Part shown: positions 16,821 to 24,971 of the stretch, in pieces | How the letters are laid out: every line of letters starts with the position of its first letter | How positions within the stretch are numbered: the first letter of the stretch is position 1 | Source of the DNA: Nocardioides sp. | GTDB lineage: Bacteria > Actinomycetota > Actinomycetes > Propionibacteriales > Nocardioidaceae | DNA: 64,000 bases | Direction of reading: 5' to 3' | Assembly: GCF_030019515.1 (NCBI RefSeq) | Contig: NZ_JASEEQ010000015.1 | Span: forward strand, 51,732 to 115,731 | Notes under the pieces: generated by a model | The model's database searches: none | Seen by the model: only the letters and a program-made list of their open reading frames with translations | Told to the model about the DNA's origin: nothing | Program-made: the position numbers and the translations under genes

Positions 16821-17957
16821 TCACGACGGGTCACCGCTCATCAGCAGCACCGGCTTGACCACGTCCCCGTCGAGGCAGTCGGTGGCTGCCTGGTTGATCT
16901 CCTCGAACGAGTAGTGGGTGATCAGCCGGTCGAACGGAAGCAGCCCGCGCTGGTGCAGCGCGAGCATGCGGGGGATCATCTGGCTCGGAGTGCTGTCGCC
17001 CTGCAGGACGCCACGCACCGTCAGGCCCTTGGTCATCGCCTCGAGCATCACGATGCCACCGGTGGCGCCGGGCGGCGCCGTGCCGACGTAGGCGCAGGTG
17101 CCGAGCGAGTCCAGCGACCGCACCGCCTGGGTCAGCACGTCCGGGACGCCGGTCGTCTCGAGCACGAAGTCGACGCCGCGGCCCCCCGTCGCGTCCCGGA
17201 TCGCCTCGACCGGATCGACCGTCTCCGGGGAGAACAGATGGGTGGCCCCCAGCTCGGCCGCCATCGCGAGCCGGGAGGCCCGGCGGTTGACCGCCACGAT
17301 CGTCGTGGCGCCGCACAGCCGCGCCGCCATGACGGCGCACAGGCCGACCGAGCCGGTCCCGTAGATCGCCACCGACGAGCCGGGGGTCACTCGGAGCACG
17401 TCGAGAACGGCGCCCACGCCGGTCTGCACCCCGCACGCCAACGGTCCGGCGATGCGCAGGTCGGTGTCGTCCGGGACCTTCACGACACTACGAGCGTTGG
17501 CGACGCAGAGCGTTCCGAAGGACGACTGGCCGAAGAAGTGGTCCCCGATCGGGCGGTGGTCCAGGTCGGTCGTGGCCACCGAGCCGTCGGCGCGACAGCA
17601 GCCGAACTTCAACTGTGCGATGGAGTCGCAGTACGCCGACCGGCCGGTGTGGCAGCGCCGGCACTGGCCGCAGGACGGGAAGCTGAGCACCACCTTGTCG
17701 CCGATCGTGACTCCGCGGACCGCGCTTCCCGTCTCCCTCACGATCCCTGCTCCCTCGTGGCCGAGCACCGCGGGAAGCGACTCCGGCCGGGAGTCGCGCA
17801 CCAGCAGGTCGGTGTGGCACAAGCCGGACGCCACCACCTCCACGAGCACCTCGTCCGACCGGGGCCCCGAGATCTCGACCTGCTCGAGCCGGAACGGCCC
17901 GCCCGTCTCGCGGACGACGGCGCACGTCGCCGTGGTGGCCACCGACCGGTCGCTCAC
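16821..17957 (-). CDS. zinc-dependent alcohol dehydrogenase, aryl-alcohol / class III-like
   Basis: A 378-residue NAD-dependent MDR enzyme of the benzyl-alcohol dehydrogenase type. Catalytic zinc ligands are Cys of ASGLCHTDLLV and His of LGHEGAG. The structural zinc is held by the four cysteines of CGQCRRCHTGRSAYC. The coenzyme motif is YGTGSVGLCAVMAARLCGA. QSSFGTLCVANARSVVKV, after the zinc lobe, is characteristic of aryl-alcohol and class III enzymes. GTG 17957 overlaps the stop of the SDR gene (GTGA), so the two are coupled. It would oxidise a primary, possibly benzylic, alcohol to the aldehyde. Confidence 0.88.
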   Translation of the reverse strand: MSDRSVATTATCAVVRETGGPFRLEQVEISGPRSDEVLVEVVASGLCHTDLLVRDSRPESLPAVLGHEGAGIVRETGSAVRGVTIGDKVVLSFPSCGQCRRCHTGRSAYCDSIAQLKFGCCRADGSVATTDLDHRPIGDHFFGQSSFGTLCVANARSVVKVPDDTDLRIAGPLACGVQTGVGAVLDVLRVTPGSSVAIYGTGSVGLCAVMAARLCGATTIVAVNRRASRLAMAAELGATHLFSPETVDPVEAIRDATGGRGVDFVLETTGVPDVLTQAVRSLDSLGTCAYVGTAPPGATGGIVMLEAMTKGLTVRGVLQGDSTPSQMIPRMLALHQRGLLPFDRLITHYSFEEINQAATDCLDGDVVKPVLLMSGDPS

Positions 17958-18760
17958 TGGGTGGCCGTGAGGCCGCCGTCGAGCGTGAGCAGCTGTCCGG
18001 TCACGAAGGACGAGGCCTCGGAGCAGAAGAAGAGGACGGCGCCCACCAGGTCGTCGGTCTCCGCGATCCGGTGCAGCGGGATCCGGCTGACCAGGTTGTC
18101 GTAGAACCCCGGGGCGGCGAGCAGCTCCGCCGCCTGCTCGGTGCGCACGAACGTCGGCGCGATGGTGTTCACCCGGATGCCGTGCTTCGCCCACTCCGTG
18201 GCGTGCTGCCGGGTCAACGCGTCCAGTGCGCCCTTGGCCGCGACGTAGGCGGAGAAGCCCGCGTCGATGCCGAGCTGGCCGCGCACGGAGCTGATGTTGA
18301 GGATGGCGCCGCCTCGTCCGCCGGCGACCATCGCCCGGGCGGCGGCTTGGGAGACCAGCAGCGCTGTCGTCAGGTTCAGGTCGAGGATCCGATTCCAGTC
18401 CGCCTGCGGGTAGTCCTCGGCGGCGTGCAGGGCGGTTCCGGCGCCTCCGCCGATCCCGTTGACCAGGACGTCGACGCGGCCGAAGGCATCGAGGGTCTGC
18501 TGGACGGCGTCATCGGCGGCTGCCTTCTCCGACATGTCCCCGGCGATCACGAGAGCTTCGCCGCCGGCCTCCTCGACGGCACCGCGGGCCGTGGCGAGCC
18601 CCGCCTCGGACCGGCCGATGATGGCCACCTTGGCGCCGACCCCGGCGAGCGCAGCGCAGGTCCGGACCCCGACGCCGCCCGAGCCGCCCGCGACGACGGC
18701 CACGCGATCGTCGAGCCTGAAGCGCTGCAGTTCGGTCGTGTTGACGTGGGCCGTGGCCAT
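17954..18760 (-). CDS. short-chain dehydrogenase/reductase (SDR)
   Basis: A 268-residue classical SDR. The nucleotide motif is GGSGGVG near residue 27 (usual TGxxxGxG), followed by NGIGGG (usual NNAG) and the catalytic Ser in NISSVRG with SAYVAAKG providing Tyr and Lys. C-terminal LTLDGGLTATQ is typical. The ATG at 18760 has GGAGGAA upstream; a longer reading frame is not supported. It is part of the leftward operon MBL hydrolase-SDR-alcohol dehydrogenase-transaldolase. Confidence 0.88.
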   Translation of the reverse strand: MATAHVNTTELQRFRLDDRVAVVAGGSGGVGVRTCAALAGVGAKVAIIGRSEAGLATARGAVEEAGGEALVIAGDMSEKAAADDAVQQTLDAFGRVDVLVNGIGGGAGTALHAAEDYPQADWNRILDLNLTTALLVSQAAARAMVAGGRGGAILNISSVRGQLGIDAGFSAYVAAKGALDALTRQHATEWAKHGIRVNTIAPTFVRTEQAAELLAAPGFYDNLVSRIPLHRIAETDDLVGAVLFFCSEASSFVTGQLLTLDGGLTATQ

Positions 18761-18792
18761 GAGGTTCCTCCGGTCGAAGTGGGTGTGCAGGT

Positions 18793-19665
18793 TCAGCGGG
18801 CGGGAGAGCGCTTGGTGGTGAACTTGTCCCACAACGACGCGGCGTTGAGCGTCTGGATGTGGTCCATCATGTAGCCCTGGCCGATGTCGACCGGGCCGAA
18901 CTTGTCGCGGAAGTCGATGCGAGCGATGGTCTCCTCACGCGACCAGCCCAACGCCACGGCCTCGGCGACGGCACCGGTCCACTCCAGGAGCACAGCGCGT
19001 TGGGTGGCCAGGTACGCCGGGGTGGTCACCGGTCCGTGACCGGGGACCACGTGGTCGACGTCGAGGCTGCCGATCACATCGAGCGCGCCGATCCACTGCT
19101 CGACGTCGGAGGTCATCAGCCAGGTCTGACACTCGGAGAACACCGTGTCGCCGGTGAAGACCACCCGCTCGTCCGGTACGTACACCGCGATCTGGCCGGG
19201 GGTGTGGCCGGGGGTGTGGATGAGGTGGAAGGTCTTCTCGCCGACCTTGAGCTCCAGGTCGCCGGTGAACACGAGGTCACCCCGGTTCGGATCCTCGTAG
19301 TAGGTGTCCCGGTCGGGCACGATGGCCGCCGCCTCCGGGTCGTCGGTGGGGATCGCCTCGATGGCGTACGCGAACGGGTCCAGGTCGGGGGTCGGGACCA
19401 TGAAGTTGTCCGCGACACCCTGATGGTGGACCACCTCGCCGGCGCCCTTGAAGAAGTAGTTGCCGAAGATGTGGTCGACGTGGTGCTCGGTGTTGATCAC
19501 GAACCGGATCGGGCCCTCGGCCTCGGCCTGCTTGCGCATCTGGACTGCCTTGGTCGGCAGCTGCGGCGTGTCGATGAGGACGACGCCGGCGGTGGTCACG
19601 ACGTAGCTGGGGTTGCAGCCACGGATCGTGGTGGACGTGAAGACATGCGGCGTGACGCGCTGCAC
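18793..19665 (-). CDS. MBL-fold metallo-hydrolase
   Basis: A 290-residue metallo-beta-lactamase-fold hydrolase. Metal motifs are TEHHVDHIFGN (usual HxHxDH), HTPGHTPGQIAVY, VFTGDTVF and VPGHGPV, so the metal site looks complete. The C-terminal 60 residues are helical and rich in acidic residues. The substrate may be a thioester, lactone or ester of the pathway. GTG 19665 has CTAGGAGGT 6 nt upstream. It is the first gene of the leftward operon, and the operator-bearing promoter lies 74-102 nt upstream of its start. Confidence 0.85.
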   Translation of the reverse strand: MQRVTPHVFTSTTIRGCNPSYVVTTAGVVLIDTPQLPTKAVQMRKQAEAEGPIRFVINTEHHVDHIFGNYFFKGAGEVVHHQGVADNFMVPTPDLDPFAYAIEAIPTDDPEAAAIVPDRDTYYEDPNRGDLVFTGDLELKVGEKTFHLIHTPGHTPGQIAVYVPDERVVFTGDTVFSECQTWLMTSDVEQWIGALDVIGSLDVDHVVPGHGPVTTPAYLATQRAVLLEWTGAVAEAVALGWSREETIARIDFRDKFGPVDIGQGYMMDHIQTLNAASLWDKFTTKRSPAR

Positions 19666-19738
19666 GTGGACCTCCTAGGGACTCGAGCCTGGGCCATCCC
19701 GGAAAGCGATCGCTCGTGCTCTCGTCCGGTTTCTAGAC

Positions 19739-19767
19739 ATAATCGATTCTCGATGTGAGGCTGTCAA
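19739..19767 (-). promoter_or_regulatory. promoter with island operator site 4 (leftward MBL operon)
   Basis: Read on the minus strand: -35 TTGACA (19767-19762), 17-nt spacer, -10 GATTAT (19744-19739). The operator ATAATCGATTCTCGAT (19739-19754) overlaps the -10 and most of the spacer. Confidence 0.8.
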
Positions 19768-19795
19768 GCGCGGCTAGCGGGCCGATTCCGGGGCC

Positions 19796-19846
19796 TTGAC
19801 GGGTCATGTGACCACGGTTACATTCCATCTATTATCGAGAATCGAC
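19796..19846 (+). promoter_or_regulatory. promoter with island operator site 5 (ABC importer operon)
   Basis: The -35 TTGACG (19796-19801), 17-nt spacer and -10 TACATT (19819-19824) are followed by the operator ATTATCGAGAATCGAC (19831-19846) at the expected transcription start. It is back to back with site 4, so the divergent importer and MBL operons should respond to the same regulator. Confidence 0.82.
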
Positions 19847-19958
19847 TGATTGAGACCTGGGTCCGAGACCCAGGAGATTGGGTGGAGATGGACGCGACTC
19901 ACCTGACCGGGCGAGGCATGGCGAGCTCCCTCGCGTGCCGCGCTGTTGGCGGGCTGAC

Positions 19959-20978
19959 GTGAGCGGCCGCTCGTCAGATCGGACCGTGAGCGCACGAGTT
20001 CCGGTGCCCTCGCCGGGGGGACTGGCGAGTCGCAACCTCGGCGGTCCGGGGAGGCTGGCGGCTGCCGCCGTAGCCGTGCTGGCCCTGATCTGGATGACCG
20101 GGAACCTGTCCTCGGTCGTCCCTTCCCTGGTCATCGGACTCACCGAGCATGCCCCCCTGGTGCTGGCCGCCACCGGCTTCGCGCTGCTGTACCGCCTGAC
20201 CGGGCTGATCAACGTGGCCTACGCGGAGACGGTCACGTTGGGGGCCTACTTCGCCATGCACCTCAACACGACCTACGGGCTCGGCTTCTTCGCGGTGCTG
20301 GTCCCGGCAGGAGTCCTCGCCGGTCTCCTGAGCGTGGCGACCTACCTGCTGATCTTCCGGCCCGCGAAGCTCCGCGGCGTGGGGGTGCTCGAGCTGATCA
20401 TCATCTCGTTCGGGTTGTCGATCGCGTTGCGGTACGGACTCCAGTTCGTCTTCGGCACGCCGGTGCGGTTCTTCGACGTCCCGCCGCCCGACAGCGTCAA
20501 CATTCTCGGTGTCGGGGTGGCGTCATTCCGCCTGGTGGCCCTGATCAGCGTCCTGGTCCTCGCCGTCGGCCTCTACCTGTTCATCCAGCGGTCTCGCTAC
20601 GGCCTGATGGTCCGCGCGTTGGCCGGGGACGAGGCGCTCGCCCAGGTCAGCGGGATCCGGCCGTTCGCGGTGACGGTATTGATCTGGTTCATCGCCGGAC
20701 TCGCGGGTGGCATGGCCGGTGCGTTCTACGGCGTCGGGTCCTCGGTCAGTCCGATGCTCGGGAGCCGGGTCTTCATCCTCATCCTTCTCGTCGTCCTCGT
20801 CGGTGGGATCTGGGGCCTCAACGGCGTGATGGTCGTCGGCATCGGGACGGGCATCGTGCTCGCCTTCATGACCCTGACCCTGGGCCAGGTCCTGTACGCG
20901 CACGTGGTCCTCATCATCGGCTTCCTGGTCGTGCTCAAGGCGCGCGGACGCCGGCTCACCGAGAGCACGAAGGTCTGA
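19959..20978 (+). CDS. branched-chain-amino-acid-type ABC transporter permease (LivH-like)
   Basis: A 339-residue permease with about eight to nine membrane segments, of the LivH family. The cytoplasmic coupling segment RYGLMVRALAGDEALAQVSGI carries the conserved pattern of this family. About 35 polar residues precede the first helix. GTG 19959 is chosen for the GGCGGG just upstream; GTG 19986 would shorten the leader by nine residues. It is the first gene of the five-gene importer, which has the order permease, permease, ATPase, ATPase, binding protein. Confidence 0.88.
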   Translation: MSGRSSDRTVSARVPVPSPGGLASRNLGGPGRLAAAAVAVLALIWMTGNLSSVVPSLVIGLTEHAPLVLAATGFALLYRLTGLINVAYAETVTLGAYFAMHLNTTYGLGFFAVLVPAGVLAGLLSVATYLLIFRPAKLRGVGVLELIIISFGLSIALRYGLQFVFGTPVRFFDVPPPDSVNILGVGVASFRLVALISVLVLAVGLYLFIQRSRYGLMVRALAGDEALAQVSGIRPFAVTVLIWFIAGLAGGMAGAFYGVGSSVSPMLGSRVFILILLVVLVGGIWGLNGVMVVGIGTGIVLAFMTLTLGQVLYAHVVLIIGFLVVLKARGRRLTESTKV

Positions 20979-20982
20979 CGCC

Positions 20983-21924
20983 ATGGTCCTCGACACGTTC
21001 CTCATCTCAGGCCTGTTCCACGTCGTCATGCTGATCGGGCTGGCGCTCCTGCTGCACCTGCAGCTCGGCCTCAGCCGGATCGCCAACTTCGGCGTCGTCG
21101 GGTTCTGGGGGGTCGGCCTCTACGCCTTCGGTGTGCTCTACGTCCGGGTCGACTGGCCGTTCGGGGATCCGATCCAGTTCGTCGTGTGCGCAGCGTTGGC
21201 CACCGTGGCCGCGGGCCTGTGCGGACTTCTTGTCGGCTGGCTGATCGCCGACCTCGACGTCGACGGTGTGATGGTCGGGACCCTGGGCTTCGCGACTGCC
21301 GTAGCGCTCCTCGCGACGACCGAACAGGACCTGACGGGCGGGGCGCTCGGCATGGGGGGCCTGCGCTTCCCCTACGACACGGGCGACGTGGCCGTCAACG
21401 AGCTGATCTGGCTACTGGTGCTGGTCGCACTCGTCGCCGGGATCCTCGCCTACGTCTGGCTCGTCCATCGCAACCCCTACGGTCGGCTGCTCATCGCGAT
21501 CGGGAGCAACGAGCCGCTCGCCAAGAGTCTCGGCAAGCCCGCGACACGCACCAAGCTCGGGCTGTTCACCGTCACCTCGGCGCTCATGGGCCTGCTCGGG
21601 GCGATGTACGGCGTGATGGTGCGGTTCCTCGAGGTCTCCAGCCTCGGCATCGAGCTGACTCTCGCCGCCGTCGTCGGTCTCGTCGTCGGCGGCTCGGTGC
21701 GCGTTCTCGGGGCGGTGGTCGGGGTGCTGCTGACGGTCGGCGTGTTCGACATCGTCATCCAGTCCTACATCCCGCTGCCGGCGGACTGGTACACCCAGAC
21801 GATCCCGCTGCTGCGCGAGGTCATGTTCGGACTGGCGCTGATCCTGGTCCTCGTCTTCCGGCCCCTCGGCCTGCTCGGCCACATGCGGCGCGACCGACTC
21901 ATGAAGAGGATCCATGGTGCCTGA
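20983..21924 (+). CDS. branched-chain-amino-acid-type ABC transporter permease (LivM-like)
   Basis: A 313-residue permease of the LivM family with about eight hydrophobic segments and the coupling segment NPYGRLLIAIGSNEPLAKSLG. It pairs with the preceding LivH-like permease to form the membrane pore. The ATG lies 4 nt after the previous stop, and its own end overlaps the first ATPase gene by 11 nt. Confidence 0.88.
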   Translation: MVLDTFLISGLFHVVMLIGLALLLHLQLGLSRIANFGVVGFWGVGLYAFGVLYVRVDWPFGDPIQFVVCAALATVAAGLCGLLVGWLIADLDVDGVMVGTLGFATAVALLATTEQDLTGGALGMGGLRFPYDTGDVAVNELIWLLVLVALVAGILAYVWLVHRNPYGRLLIAIGSNEPLAKSLGKPATRTKLGLFTVTSALMGLLGAMYGVMVRFLEVSSLGIELTLAAVVGLVVGGSVRVLGAVVGVLLTVGVFDIVIQSYIPLPADWYTQTIPLLREVMFGLALILVLVFRPLGLLGHMRRDRLMKRIHGA

Positions 21925-22729
21925 ATCCACCACGACGGTTCGGCCCGAGCTGGCAGCTCGGACCGCGCCGCGCCCCCGGCTCACCCTCGCCAACGTGGTC
22001 AAGAGCTTCGCAGGCCGCACGGTGGTCGATGTCGAGGACCTGAGCCTCGGCAACCACCCCATCGAGGGCCTCATCGGACCGAACGGTGCGGGCAAGACGA
22101 CCCTGATGCGCCTGATCATGGGCTCCCTCAAGGCCGACTCGGGGCAGATCCGCCTCGAACGAGCCGGGCATCGCGACGTCGTGCTCTCCCGGCTCCACGC
22201 CCACAAGATCGCTCAGTGCGGAGTGGTGAAGACCAACCAGGTGATCACCGACTTCGATGGGCTGACGATCCTCGACTCGCTCCTGCTGTCGGTCACTCCG
22301 GAACGCCGTGAGTTCCCGCTTCATCTGATGGGGGAGCGCGCGACGTACGAGGAGCACCGCGCCGAGATCGAGCGCCAGCTCGATCACTTCGGGCTCGAGA
22401 ACACGCGTCGGCTGGCGCTCTCGGCCGGCGAGAAGAAGCTCGTCGACATCATCCGGTGCCTGCTGCTGAAGCCCGCCGTCCTGCTCCTGGACGAGCCGAC
22501 GGCTGGACTTCCGGGTGAGGTGACCCAGAAGGTCATGGACGCCGTGGACGACCTGGCCGGCAACGGCACCACCGTCGTCATCATCGAGCACGACCTCGAC
22601 GTGATCTGGAACCTCTGCACGCAGGTGACCTTCATGGCCGAGGGCCGGGTGATGCTCCGCGGTGAACCGTCGGAGATCCGAGAACACAGCACCGTCGTCG
22701 AGAGCTACTTGGGGCAGGGTCATGTCTGA
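21914..22729 (+). CDS. ABC transporter ATP-binding protein (LivG-like)
   Basis: A 271-residue ATPase. Walker A is GPNGAGKTTL (about residues 56-65), the signature is the variant LSAGEKKLVDIIRCL (usual LSGGQ), and Walker B is VLLLDEPTAGL followed by the switch His in IIEHDLDVIW. The insertion and C-terminal stretch fit LivG rather than LivF. It overlaps the LivM-like gene at its start and the LivF-like gene at its end, so all are translationally coupled. Confidence 0.88.
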   Translation: MVPESTTTVRPELAARTAPRPRLTLANVVKSFAGRTVVDVEDLSLGNHPIEGLIGPNGAGKTTLMRLIMGSLKADSGQIRLERAGHRDVVLSRLHAHKIAQCGVVKTNQVITDFDGLTILDSLLLSVTPERREFPLHLMGERATYEEHRAEIERQLDHFGLENTRRLALSAGEKKLVDIIRCLLLKPAVLLLDEPTAGLPGEVTQKVMDAVDDLAGNGTTVVIIEHDLDVIWNLCTQVTFMAEGRVMLRGEPSEIREHSTVVESYLGQGHV

Positions 22730-23432
22730 TACCACCAGGGTGCTCGAGGTCAGTGGCCTGCGAGCCGGCTACGACGGGATCGCCGTTCTCGACGAGGTCG
22801 ACTTCACCGTCGGCGACGAGGTCTTCGCGATCCTGGGCGCCAACGGTGCCGGGAAGACGACCCTGCTCGCGACGCTGGCGCGCCTCAACCCGCTGATGGC
22901 GGGGACCGTCACCTTCCGAGGCACCGACATCAGCCGGATGCGGGCCTACCAGAGCGCGGGTCTCGGCGTGGGGTACGTGCCTCAGGAACGCGGTGTCTTC
23001 CCCGACCTGACCGTCATGGACAACCTGCGAGTGGGCGGGATGTTCGGCGACCGGTCCGTGTCCGAGCGCATCGACGAGGTCTTCGCCTTCTTCCCGGATC
23101 TCAAGCGCAAGCTGAACCTGCGCGCCGGCACGCTCAGCGGGGGCGAGTCGCGCATGGTCGCCTGCGGTCGAGCCCTCATGCAGGAACCCACGCTCCTCCT
23201 CCTCGACGAACCGACCGCGGGACTTTCTCCGCTGTACGTCAGCACGTTCTTCGAGGCGATCCGCCGCATCCGCGTCGAACGGCAGGTAGCCATCGTCGTT
23301 GCGGAGCAGAACGCCACGCAGGCACTCGGGGTTGCCGACCGCGTGATGGTGCTCAGCCTCGGCCAGAAGTCGGCCGTGATGGACGCATCCGAGCTCACCA
23401 CCGAGCAGCTGAAGCACGCCTATCAGATCTGA
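22722..23432 (+). CDS. ABC transporter ATP-binding protein (LivF-like)
   Basis: A 236-residue ATPase of the LivF family: Walker A LGANGAGKTTLL, Q-loop region GYVPQERGVFPDLTV, signature LSGGESRMVACGRALM, Walker B TLLLLDEPTAGLSP and the switch region VVAEQNATQAL. The latter has Gln where most ABC proteins have His, which is normal for LivF. The ATG at 22722 overlaps the previous gene by 8 nt. Confidence 0.88.
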   Translation: MSDTTRVLEVSGLRAGYDGIAVLDEVDFTVGDEVFAILGANGAGKTTLLATLARLNPLMAGTVTFRGTDISRMRAYQSAGLGVGYVPQERGVFPDLTVMDNLRVGGMFGDRSVSERIDEVFAFFPDLKRKLNLRAGTLSGGESRMVACGRALMQEPTLLLLDEPTAGLSPLYVSTFFEAIRRIRVERQVAIVVAEQNATQALGVADRVMVLSLGQKSAVMDASELTTEQLKHAYQI

Positions 23433-23468
23433 CCAGGAAAGAACTGGCACGGAGAGAGGAACACCCCG

Positions 23469-24815
23469 ATGAAGCGTTCTGTCCCGGTGGGCCGCGCACT
23501 CGTTGCGCTGCTCGCCATCACGCTGGTGGCCGCTGGCTGCACCACCAGCTCCGGCAAGGAGAAGGAGGCGACGGGCGACGTGGCCGTCTGTGAGCTGGCC
23601 TACTACACCGGCGAGTTCGGCTCCTACGGCAAGTCCCTGACCGCCGACGTCGTGTTCCCGGTCGAGGAGGTCATCAACGAGGATCCCCCGCTCGGCCGGT
23701 CCTGGAAGCTGTTCCACGAGGACCTCGGCACGGTCGGCGAGGCACAGGCCGCGCGCACCTGCCTGGACCGTCACGGTGCGGAGATCCTGGTCAGCATCGC
23801 TCACGGCTACCGGACCTACCGCGACCTGATGTTGGAGCGGTGGCAGGAGGAGGACAGCCCCCTCGCACCCTCGGTCCACGGTGGCGCGATCCCCGGAAAC
23901 CTCGGTGGCAAGGCCGAAGAGCCCATCTTCCGCGCCCAGGGCCTGGACGAGACGCTCGGCATGACCGGCGCCCTCTACGCCGAGCAGATCGGCGCCGAGT
24001 CGGTGGCCATCTTCGCGACCAACGTCGAAGGCTTCCAGCTCGCGGCCGACGCTGCGGAGAAGACCGCCGAGTACCTCGGACTCGAGGTCGTCGGGCGGAT
24101 CGATGCCGGCGCCGAGCAGCCGTCCTATGTTGCCGAGGCACGGAAGATCGCCGACCTGGACCCCGACGTGGTCATCGTCCAGGCCGGCTCCGTCGAGTCC
24201 GCAACGCTGATCAAGCAGGCCACCGAGGCGGGCATCTCGCTGGAGTGGATCGGCGAGACCGGCTGGGTCCAGCCCGAGTTCATCAAGACGCTGGGCACCG
24301 GACCGCTCGCCAAGCAGCAGGGGATCGGCTTCGCAGCCTTCTCCTACAACGATGAGTCGCCGGCCTGGGACTTCTTCTCCGAGCTCTGGGAGAGCACACC
24401 CGGGTACGCCGACGAGTTCGGCCCGCCGAGCGACGCCTACCACTACTCCACCTACGACCTGATGGTGCAGACCGCGCTCGCGGTCGAGGCCGGTGGCTCC
24501 TACAAGGTGAGTGACTGGGCGCCGGCCATGCACGAGGTCGGGGAGGCACCCGGAACGATCTGCTACACCTACGCCGACTGCCTGAAGCTCATTCGGGACG
24601 GTGAGGAGATCGACTACGACGGCATCACCGGCTCCGGTGATTACACCGACGGCGGCGTGAACCAGATCGTCCAGTCCTACACGCCCTTCGCCGAGGACGG
24701 CAGCCACGGCGAGCCGATCGAGCTCGACCCGGAGCGCGCGTTGGAGGTCGTCCAGGCCATCGCCACCGAGGCCAAGTGCGACCCCGAGAACCCGCCGAAC
24801 GTCTGCGAGTGGTGA
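23469..24815 (+). CDS. ABC importer substrate-binding lipoprotein (LivJ/LivK-like)
   Basis: A 448-residue periplasmic-binding-type protein with a lipoprotein signal (MKRSVPVGRALVALLA..., lipobox VAAGC, Cys24) that anchors it to the outer face of the membrane. The mature part is a type-I two-lobed binding protein of the branched-chain amino acid/aromatic acid family (for example AEQIGAESVAIFATNVEGF and YSTYDLMVQTALAVEAGG). It is preceded by GAGAGGAAC and closes the importer operon, which ends in a strong hairpin. The ligand cannot be read from sequence; homologues take up amino acids, amides or aromatic acids. Confidence 0.85.
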   Translation: MKRSVPVGRALVALLAITLVAAGCTTSSGKEKEATGDVAVCELAYYTGEFGSYGKSLTADVVFPVEEVINEDPPLGRSWKLFHEDLGTVGEAQAARTCLDRHGAEILVSIAHGYRTYRDLMLERWQEEDSPLAPSVHGGAIPGNLGGKAEEPIFRAQGLDETLGMTGALYAEQIGAESVAIFATNVEGFQLAADAAEKTAEYLGLEVVGRIDAGAEQPSYVAEARKIADLDPDVVIVQAGSVESATLIKQATEAGISLEWIGETGWVQPEFIKTLGTGPLAKQQGIGFAAFSYNDESPAWDFFSELWESTPGYADEFGPPSDAYHYSTYDLMVQTALAVEAGGSYKVSDWAPAMHEVGEAPGTICYTYADCLKLIRDGEEIDYDGITGSGDYTDGGVNQIVQSYTPFAEDGSHGEPIELDPERALEVVQAIATEAKCDPENPPNVCEW

Positions 24816-24840
24816 GCCGGCTCACCGATGCCTGACGGCC

Positions 24841-24870
24841 GCGACCCCGGGGCAGCCGCCCCGGGGTCGC
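24841..24870 (+). terminator. hairpin terminator after the importer operon
   Basis: A perfect 13-bp inverted repeat, GCGACCCCGGGGC and GCCCCGGGGTCGC, around the loop AGCC. There is no T-run, as is common in high-GC actinobacteria. It isolates the importer operon from the next promoter. Confidence 0.75.
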
Positions 24871-24879
24871 GGGCCCGGC

Positions 24880-24918
24880 TTGACGAGTGACTCACATCAC
24901 TCTAGATTATCGATAATC
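24880..24918 (+). promoter_or_regulatory. promoter with island operator site 6 (phosphotransferase operon)
   Basis: The -35 TTGACG (24880-24885), a 17-nt spacer and the -10 TAGATT (24903-24908). The perfect 14-bp palindrome GATTATCGATAATC (24905-24918) overlaps the -10. It is the best copy of the island operator and defines the consensus. Confidence 0.85.
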
Positions 24919-24971
24919 CATTGTAGTGCCGTCGTCACGACGCCGACGCCACCCACCAGGAGGGGCCCTCG

